NCBI GenBank assembly: GCA_900553295.1
Contig: USCR01000078.1
Coordinates: 1 to 11,037 of the forward strand
Length of the DNA: 11,037 nt
Source of the DNA: an uncultured Eubacteriales bacterium
GTDB lineage: Bacteria; Bacillota; Clostridia; Christensenellales; Aristaeellaceae
Reading direction: 5' to 3'
Part shown: in pieces, positions 6,880 through 11,037 of the stretch
Numbering within the stretch: the first letter of the stretch is position 1
Layout of the letters: each line of letters begins with the position of its first letter
The notes under the pieces: model-generated
Told to the model about the DNA's origin: nothing
The model's input: the letters and a program-made list of their open reading frames with translations, nothing else
The model's database searches: none
Translations under genes and position numbers: made by a program

Positions 6880-7614
6880 ATGGAAAGCAAAGAGATTTAC
6901 CAACGGTTGACCCAGTGCGGCATACCCGCCACCCCGGAGCTGGCCCAGGGCCTGGCCACGTATCACCGCCTGCTCATGGACTGGAACACCCGCATGGACC
7001 TTACCGCCGTGACCGAGGAAGCGGAAATGCTGGACCGGCACTATGTGGACGCCCTTTCCCCCCTGGCACGGCCCGGGCTTTTGCCGCAGACGGGCACGCT
7101 CATTGACGTGGGCACCGGGGCGGGCTTTCCGGGGCTGCCCCTGGCCATGGCCTGCCCGGGGCTGCGGGTGACGCTGCTGGACGCCCAGCAAAAGCGCCTG
7201 AACTTCCTGGAGGCGGTGGTCCGGGAGCTGGGGCTCACCAACGTGACCCTGTGCCACAGCCGCGCCGAGGACGGCGCCCGCAATCCCGCCCTGCGGGAGC
7301 GCTTTGATGTGGCGGTGGCTCGGGCGGTGGCCGCCCTGCCGGTGCTGGCGGAATACCTGCTGCCCTATGTGCGGGTGGGCGGCATGGCCCTGTGCTGGAA
7401 GGGGCCTGCCCTGCGCCAGGAGCTGGAGGCGGGAAAGGCCGCGGCGCTTCTCCTGGGCGGCCGGGTGGAGGAACCTCTGCCCGTGAGTTTTCCCGGCCGG
7501 GACTGGGAGCACCTGCTCCTGCCCATACGCAAACGTGAAAAAACCCTTCGACAATATCCCCGAAAAGCCGGCACGCCCGGCCGCTGCCCCCTGGGTACAA
7601 GCGCCAAGGAGTGA
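6880..7614 (+). CDS. rsmG: 16S rRNA (guanine527-N7)-methyltransferase RsmG (GidB)
   Basis: SAM-dependent methyltransferase of 244 residues that modifies G527 of 16S rRNA in the small subunit; loss of rsmG gives low-level streptomycin resistance in other bacteria. It has the usual family length. Signatures: SAM-binding loop DVGTGAGFPGLPLA (76-89), the acidic strand LLDAQQKR (99-106), VARAVA (146-151), and the C-terminal YPRKAGTPGRCPL (226-238), all typical of RsmG. The ATG at 6880 follows GGGAG by 4 nt; it is the only start that gives the standard N-terminus, although the frame is open much further upstream through ydcF. It is the last gene of the radC operon. A ParB/Noc-like gene lies 230 bp downstream, the classic rsmG-noc neighbourhood of Firmicutes. 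Confidence 0.95.
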   Translation: MESKEIYQRLTQCGIPATPELAQGLATYHRLLMDWNTRMDLTAVTEEAEMLDRHYVDALSPLARPGLLPQTGTLIDVGTGAGFPGLPLAMACPGLRVTLLDAQQKRLNFLEAVVRELGLTNVTLCHSRAEDGARNPALRERFDVAVARAVAALPVLAEYLLPYVRVGGMALCWKGPALRQELEAGKAAALLLGGRVEEPLPVSFPGRDWEHLLLPIRKREKTLRQYPRKAGTPGRCPLGTSAKE

Positions 7615-7641
7615 CGGAATACATCCCCAAAAACAAAAAAA

Positions 7642-7728
7642 CGCCCCGTTTCCCCCTGCCGTGGCCGCGAAGAAAGGCGAACGATTCCTTTCCCGGCCAG
7701 GCAGGGGTTTGCCTTTTGGGGGCGAAAC
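7642..7728 (+). terminator. Long hairpin after rsmG, probable terminator or structured RNA
   Basis: CCCCTGCC-g-TGGCC (7653-7666) pairs with GGCCAGGCAGGGG (7695-7707): 13 bp with one bulged G. Further in, GAAAGG (7672-7677) pairs with CCTTTC (7687-7692) around a 9-nt loop. Outside, CGCCCC (7642-7647) can pair with GGGGCG (7719-7724). The hairpin is followed by TTTGCCTTTT rather than a clean U tract. It may be a weak intrinsic terminator for radC-ydcF-rsmG, or part of the leader of the next gene. Confidence 0.5.
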
Positions 7729-7738
7729 TTTGAGGCAA

Positions 7739-7800
7739 GAGCGGCGCGCTTACCGCCCTTGCGGCAGGGGGAGGCCGGAGGGGCTGGGAGGGCGCCGCTC
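7739..7800. repeat. Inverted repeat in the rsmG-parB spacer
   Basis: GAGCGGCGC (7739-7747) and GCGCCGCTC (7792-7800) form a perfect 9-bp inverted repeat enclosing 44 nt. Inside, CCGC (7753-7756) pairs with GCGG (7761-7764), and GCC with GGC further right, so an RNA could fold as a three-way junction. It matches no riboswitch class that I recognise. Confidence 0.45.
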
Positions 7801-7807
7801 CCAAACC

Positions 7808-7819
7808 ATGCCGCGGCAT
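7808..7819. promoter_or_regulatory. 12-bp perfect palindrome upstream of the ParB/Noc-like gene
   Basis: ATGCCGCGGCAT is a perfect palindrome 25 bp before the GTG start and 9 bp before the ribosome binding site. CCGCGG recurs at 7820-7825. It could be an operator for autoregulation. It does not match the parS consensus (TGTTNCACGTGNAACA) or the Noc site (TATTTCCCGGGAAATA). Confidence 0.35.
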
Positions 7820-7844
7820 CCGCGGGAGAGGAGGCGGCGTCTCC

Positions 7845-8681
7845 GTGCAGTTTTCGGAAACGGCCCCATGCAGCCGGCAGGTGTGCTGGCTGCCCCTGAG
7901 CAGCATTACGCCCCGGACCGATCACGCCTTCGGTCAAGAAGAAAGCCGTTCCCTGCAGGAGCTATCCGCGTCCATCCAGCGCTACGGGCTGCAAAACCCC
8001 ATTACCGTACAGCCCCAGGGGCCGGGGAAGTACGTTATCGTGTCCGGGAACCGGCGCTATCTGGCCTGCCGCATGGCGGGATACACCCATATGGACGCCA
8101 TTGTGCTGCCCGCCGCCGGGCCGGACTGCACCGACCGTTCCCTGCTTATGCGCCTGACCCGGGAGCACCTGCACTACCTGGAGGAGGCGGACATCTGCCA
8201 CCGGCTCACCGAGGATGGCTTCACCAAGGAGCAGCTGGCCCGCTGCCTGGGCAAGACCCCCGCCCTGGTGGCCCAGAAGCTCCGCCTGGCCGGCCTGGAA
8301 CCGGAGCTGCGCGCCTTCCTCATGGAGCAGAACCTGCCCGAGGGCTATGCCCGGGCGCTGTCCAAGCTGCCGGACCGGGCCGGGCGCATGGCCATTGCCC
8401 GGCAGGCCGTGGCCCAGAAGCTCTGCGTGCGGGATGTGGAGCTGCTGGTGTCCGCGGCCATTGCCCGCCTGCCCGTGCCCCCGCCCATTCGCGGGCGGAC
8501 GATCTCCCTCATGCGGGATCACCGGCTGTACCTCAACGCCATCCAGGCCATTATCGCCCAGATGCGGGAGGCGGGCATCACCCCCGAGGTGAACCAGACC
8601 CGTTTTGGGGACTATGTGGAACTGACCCTGCGCATCCCCGTGCGCAGGGCCAGGAGCGCCCCTCATCGGGACGCGAAATAA
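7845..8681 (+). CDS. ParB/Noc-like DNA-binding protein with degenerate ENxxR box
   Basis: ParB-superfamily protein of 278 residues. It has an N-terminal ParB/Srx-like domain (about 15-90) with the nucleotide-binding GERR box present as GNRRYLA (68-74), then a KorB-type helix-turn-helix (TKEQLARCLGKTPALVAQKL, 127-146), then a C-terminal region ending YVELTLRIP (257-265). Length, the C-terminal style and position after rsmG suggest Noc. However, the short N-terminal amphipathic membrane-targeting helix of Bacillus Noc is not apparent, and soj/spo0J do not follow. The conserved ENxxR motif aligns by eye to M102-R103-L-T-R106, so the Glu-Asn pair needed for CTP handling in ParB seems replaced. 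Translation starts at GTG 7845, with a perfect AGGAGG (7829-7834) 10 nt upstream. It probably binds DNA; whether it hydrolyses CTP is open. Confidence 0.85.
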   Translation: MQFSETAPCSRQVCWLPLSSITPRTDHAFGQEESRSLQELSASIQRYGLQNPITVQPQGPGKYVIVSGNRRYLACRMAGYTHMDAIVLPAAGPDCTDRSLLMRLTREHLHYLEEADICHRLTEDGFTKEQLARCLGKTPALVAQKLRLAGLEPELRAFLMEQNLPEGYARALSKLPDRAGRMAIARQAVAQKLCVRDVELLVSAAIARLPVPPPIRGRTISLMRDHRLYLNAIQAIIAQMREAGITPEVNQTRFGDYVELTLRIPVRRARSAPHRDAK

Positions 8682-8689
8682 GCGTATAT

Positions 8690-9844
8690 TCAGGCGGAGG
8701 CCTTTTTCAGCAGCCGCTCATGCATCACAGTCATGAGCAGCAGCACCGCCAGCAGGTACACCGGCAGCAGGCCAATGCTCACATGGTTGGCCAGCAGGCC
8801 GAAGGCCGGGGGCATCAGGCCGGAGCCGGTATAGGCGCTGGCCATCTGCACGCCGATCATGGCCTGGGAGCGTTCCGGGCTGAAGTGCGCCGGGGTGCTG
8901 TGGATGATGGAGGGGTGGATGGGCGCGCAGCCCAGGCCGATGATGGCCAGGCCCACGCAGGCCGCCGTTCCCCCCAGGGGCAGCGCCAGCGCCAGCACGC
9001 CCACCAGGGCAATGCCTTCGCCCAGGCGGATCATTTGCTTGTCATTGAGCTTCAGGGTCAGGAAGCCGCAGACGAACCGCCCCGCGGTGATGCCCAGGTA
9101 AAACAGGCTGGCAAAGCTGGCGGCGGCCTCCTCGGTGACGCCCCGGTTCAGCACCAGATAGCTGCTGGCCCACAGGCTGGCGGTGAGCTCCAGGGCGCAG
9201 TAGCAAAAGAAGGTGACCATCACTTCCTTGGCCCCGGGGATGCGGATGATCTGGCCCAGGGACAGGGGCTTGCCGGGAGCCTCGGGCTCCCCGGCGGCGC
9301 GCCGCTTCCACAGGGGCAGGCTGAGGAACAGCACCGCCGTAAGGACCATTTGCATCAGGGCAACGGTGCGGTAGCCGGCGTTCCACCCCTGCCCGCCGGA
9401 GAGGGCATAGCCCATGATGTACGGCCCCAGGGAGGCGCCGATGCCCCACATGCAGTGCAGCCAGCTCATGTGCCGGCTGGCATAGTGCAGGGCCACGTAG
9501 TTGTTCAGGGAGACGTCCACGCTGCCCGCGCCCAGGCCATAGGGAATGGCCCACAGGCACAGCGCCAGGTAGCTGTGGCTCAGGGAGAAGCCGCCCAGGG
9601 CCAGGGCGGTGAGCAGCACGCTTGCGGCGGTGGTCAGCCCCGTGCCAAACCGGCGGGTGACCCGGTCGCTGAGCAGGCTGGAAACAATGGTGCCCGCGGT
9701 GATGATCATGGAAATGCCCCCGGAGTAGGAGACGGGCACCGCGAATTCCTGATACATCACCGGCCAGGCCGCGCCCAGCAGCGCGTCCGGCAGGCCCAGG
9801 CTGATAAAGGCCAGGTAGATCATACCCAGCAAAAGAGAGGCCAT
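8690..9844 (-). CDS. Major facilitator superfamily transporter
   Basis: Integral membrane protein of 384 residues with about 12 hydrophobic helices, in line with a compact MFS carrier. It opens with LGLPDALLGAAWPVM (17-31), a motif common in Firmicutes MFS proteins of the FucP/TsgA-like type. A motif-A-like loop SDRVTRRFG follows at about 59-67, a central cytoplasmic loop KRRAAGEPEAPGKP at about 185-198, and GLGCAPIHPSIIHSTPAHFS in the second half. The substrate cannot be told; a sugar or a small organic anion are both possible. The start is firm: AAGGAGG (9859-9853) lies 8 nt before the ATG. It stands alone, convergent with the ParB-like gene with only 8 bp between the two stops and no terminator in the gap. 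No convincing promoter was found upstream. Confidence 0.9.
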   Translation of the reverse strand: MASLLLGMIYLAFISLGLPDALLGAAWPVMYQEFAVPVSYSGGISMIITAGTIVSSLLSDRVTRRFGTGLTTAASVLLTALALGGFSLSHSYLALCLWAIPYGLGAGSVDVSLNNYVALHYASRHMSWLHCMWGIGASLGPYIMGYALSGGQGWNAGYRTVALMQMVLTAVLFLSLPLWKRRAAGEPEAPGKPLSLGQIIRIPGAKEVMVTFFCYCALELTASLWASSYLVLNRGVTEEAAASFASLFYLGITAGRFVCGFLTLKLNDKQMIRLGEGIALVGVLALALPLGGTAACVGLAIIGLGCAPIHPSIIHSTPAHFSPERSQAMIGVQMASAYTGSGLMPPAFGLLANHVSIGLLPVYLLAVLLLMTVMHERLLKKASA

Positions 9845-10003
9845 GGGAATCTCCTCCTTACATCAAGGGCGGGCACAGGGGAAAAGGGAATCCACGGTAT
9901 GCGGGCCTTTGCCTCCCGCTTTCCAGCCGGGGCACGCCCCCGCGGTTCCCCCGAATACCCGCTCTCTTCTTCTGACGTAAATTTTCCTGTTCGCAAAGCA
10001 AGC

Positions 10004-10035
10004 GCCGCCCTGTTCCACGGCAGGAACGGGACGGC
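10004..10035 (-). terminator. Hairpin downstream of the SpoIID-domain gene
   Basis: A 13-bp stem (10023-10035 with 10004-10016, one mismatch, one G-U wobble, 6-nt loop) lies 25 nt after the stop codon of the SpoIID-domain gene. The sequence after it on the minus strand (CTTGCTTTGCG) is only moderately U-rich, so terminator strength is uncertain. The remaining 9860-10003 shows no gene; it has a short GGGG/CCCC hairpin at about 9934-9945. Confidence 0.5.
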
Positions 10036-10060
10036 CCTTGTTTGTCTGCCTGTTTTGGGC

Positions 10061-11037
10061 TCAGCCGGGGACCTTTTCCAGGTACTCCGCCATCACATAG
10101 CCCACCACCACATCCGTGCGGACCTCCACCCAGGCGGGGTCCTCGCAAACCCGGAGCACAATCAGCTCCTGGTAGCGGTCCAGCTTCATGATGACCTCCG
10201 CCTCCAGGCTGGGTTCCTTGCGCAGGTTCAGGCTGTAGGGCTCAATATCCCCCACCACCGTGGCCAGGTAGGCGCCCTCGGGGAAATCCCCGGTAACGGG
10301 CATCAGGGTGGGCGTGGGGGTCTGCGCCACGGCAGTGGCGGCAGCCGGCACGGGGGTGGCGGTGGCCATGGGGGTGGCGGTCGCTTCCGCGTCCCCGGCG
10401 CTGGCGGGTACCGCCGTGGCCGGGGCGGGGGGGGCGTCCAGCTTCTCCAGGAAGCTAACCATCACATAGCCCTCCACCACGTCCGTGCGCACCTTCACCC
10501 AGGCGGGGTCCTCGCAGGTCTCCAGCACCACCAGCTGCTGATGCTTGTACAGGCGCATGATGATCTCGCTGGCGGTGTTGGGCTCGGCGCGCAGGTTCAG
10601 GCTGGAATCATCCTCGATGCCGGTGACGGCGGCCAGGTATGCCCCCGCGGGGAGTTCCCCGGTGACGGGCATCAGGGTGGGCCGGGGCGTGGGCGTGGCG
10701 GGCGGGCCGGGGGTAGCGGCCAGCTCCGGCTGCACAGTGGGCAGGGCGGGCTGGGCGCTGCCCGTGCGCATGAGCTCCATGCCCGGGTAATAGAAGGCCA
10801 GGATCTCCGCGTAGGTCTTGTTGTACATGGCGGCCATCCACTGGGCGCCGCGCTGGCTCATGCCCACGCCGTGGCCAAAGCGCCGGGCTTCCAGGCGGAA
10901 GGCGCTGTCGGTTTCGGTGAGGGTGAGCATCTCGTTATCCGAGCCGCTGATGCTGATCTCCAGGGCGCGCATCAGCTGCGGGAACACATTCAGGGTCAGG
11001 GTGACTTCCCCCATGGACTCCCACTCCCCATAGACGG
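10061..11037 (-). CDS. SpoIID/LytB-domain protein with two C-terminal SH3 modules (5' end outside window)
   Basis: C-terminal portion of a larger protein. The frame stays open through 11037 (residues VYGEWES precede the methionine at 11014), so the start lies outside. The visible N-terminal part is the end of a SpoIID/LytB domain, with the signature GHGVGMSQRGAQWMA and a following ILAFYYPGMEL. In Bacillus, SpoIID is a peptidoglycan lytic transglycosylase of engulfment; related LytB-type proteins act on vegetative wall. Next come a Pro/Thr/Ala-rich linker and two SH3-like modules in tandem, each introduced by TLMPVTG and containing SLNLR(A/K)EP, CEDPAWV(K/E)VRTDVV and GYVM. A second Ala/Thr/Pro linker separates them. 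SH3 modules usually bind wall polymers, so an extracytoplasmic site is likely. Whether it is a true sporulation SpoIID cannot be decided from this part. Confidence 0.88.
   Translation of the reverse strand, partial: VYGEWESMGEVTLTLNVFPQLMRALEISISGSDNEMLTLTETDSAFRLEARRFGHGVGMSQRGAQWMAAMYNKTYAEILAFYYPGMELMRTGSAQPALPTVQPELAATPGPPATPTPRPTLMPVTGELPAGAYLAAVTGIEDDSSLNLRAEPNTASEIIMRLYKHQQLVVLETCEDPAWVKVRTDVVEGYVMVSFLEKLDAPPAPATAVPASAGDAEATATPMATATPVPAAATAVAQTPTPTLMPVTGDFPEGAYLATVVGDIEPYSLNLRKEPSLEAEVIMKLDRYQELIVLRVCEDPAWVEVRTDVVVGYVMAEYLEKVPG
10073..10696 (-). repeat. Intragenic duplication of the linker-SH3 unit
   Basis: Two copies of a linker-SH3 unit lie in frame at about 10439-10696 and 10073-10321. 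Matching DNA blocks such as CAGGCGGGGTCCTCGCA recur exactly 369 bp apart (10131 and 10500), that is 123 codons. Protein identity between copies is high in the core and lower in the linkers. This indicates an internal tandem duplication. Confidence 0.85.

Noticed and set aside
7365..7937. Minus-strand open frames over the rsmG-parB spacer (also 7235-7906)
   Set aside because: They are Arg/Pro/Gly-rich without motifs, overlap the rsmG 3' end and the parB 5' end, and have no ribosome binding site noted. The spacer is better explained as structured non-coding DNA.
7845..8681. parS or Noc binding sites near the ParB-like gene
   Set aside because: No copy of the 16-bp parS or Noc consensus, even with a few mismatches, was spotted by eye in the spacer or gene.
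9900..9985. Possible MFS promoter on the minus strand (TTTACG, 18 bp, TATTCG)
   Set aside because: Only 4 and 3 of 6 consensus bases; chance matches of this quality are common.
9858..10148. Minus-strand open frame of 96 codons between the MFS and SpoIID-domain genes
   Set aside because: It overlaps the end of the SpoIID-domain gene in another frame, crosses the hairpin at 10004-10035 and is Gly/Arg-rich without motif.

Overview
The window looks like chromosomal DNA from a high-G+C, endospore-forming member of the Bacillota (class Clostridia, probably an anaerobic, possibly intestinal lineage). The basis is gene content: an IreB-family regulator, a SipL-like spore-coat morphogenesis protein (DUF3794 repeats plus LysM), a SpoIID/LytB-domain protein, and rsmG next to a ParB/Noc-type gene. 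Strong G+C bias at third codon positions leaves long antisense open frames that are not genes. No rRNA, tRNA, CRISPR array, transposase or phage gene was seen.

Layout. (1) 105-1428, minus: a sigma-A-like promoter, a GTG-started ireB-family gene and an aldo/keto reductase with a C-terminal 2x[4Fe-4S] ferredoxin domain, ending in a strong intrinsic terminator. (2) 1526-3745, plus: a SxxK serine hydrolase translationally coupled (ATGA overlap) to a pectin methylesterase without a signal peptide. (3) 3734-5272, minus: sipL-like gene whose 3' end overlaps the pectinesterase gene by 12 bp. (4) 5337-7614, plus: a terminator-like hairpin, a near-consensus extended -10 promoter, then a tight radC-ydcF-rsmG operon. 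(5) 7615-7844: a non-coding segment rich in inverted repeats. (6) 7845-8681, plus: a ParB/Noc-like protein in which a conserved nucleotide-binding box looks degenerate. (7) 8690-9844, minus: an MFS transporter. (8) 9845-11037: a 216-bp spacer with a hairpin, then the 3' part of a minus-strand gene for a SpoIID/LytB-domain protein with two duplicated SH3 modules, cut by the window edge.

How the genes may work together. The serine hydrolase and pectinesterase probably form one catabolic unit that de-esterifies imported pectin fragments in the cytoplasm; this is inference. radC-ydcF-rsmG is a housekeeping operon (JAB-domain protein, envelope DUF218 protein, 16S rRNA methyltransferase). SipL and the SpoIID-domain protein point to sporulation. 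IreB is a known substrate of the PASTA Ser/Thr kinase pathway.

No clearly new multi-gene system was found. The most distinctive points are the altered ENxxR box of the ParB-like protein, the structured rsmG-parB spacer, and the terminator-less convergent overlap between pectinesterase and sipL, with a plus-strand terminator only beyond sipL.
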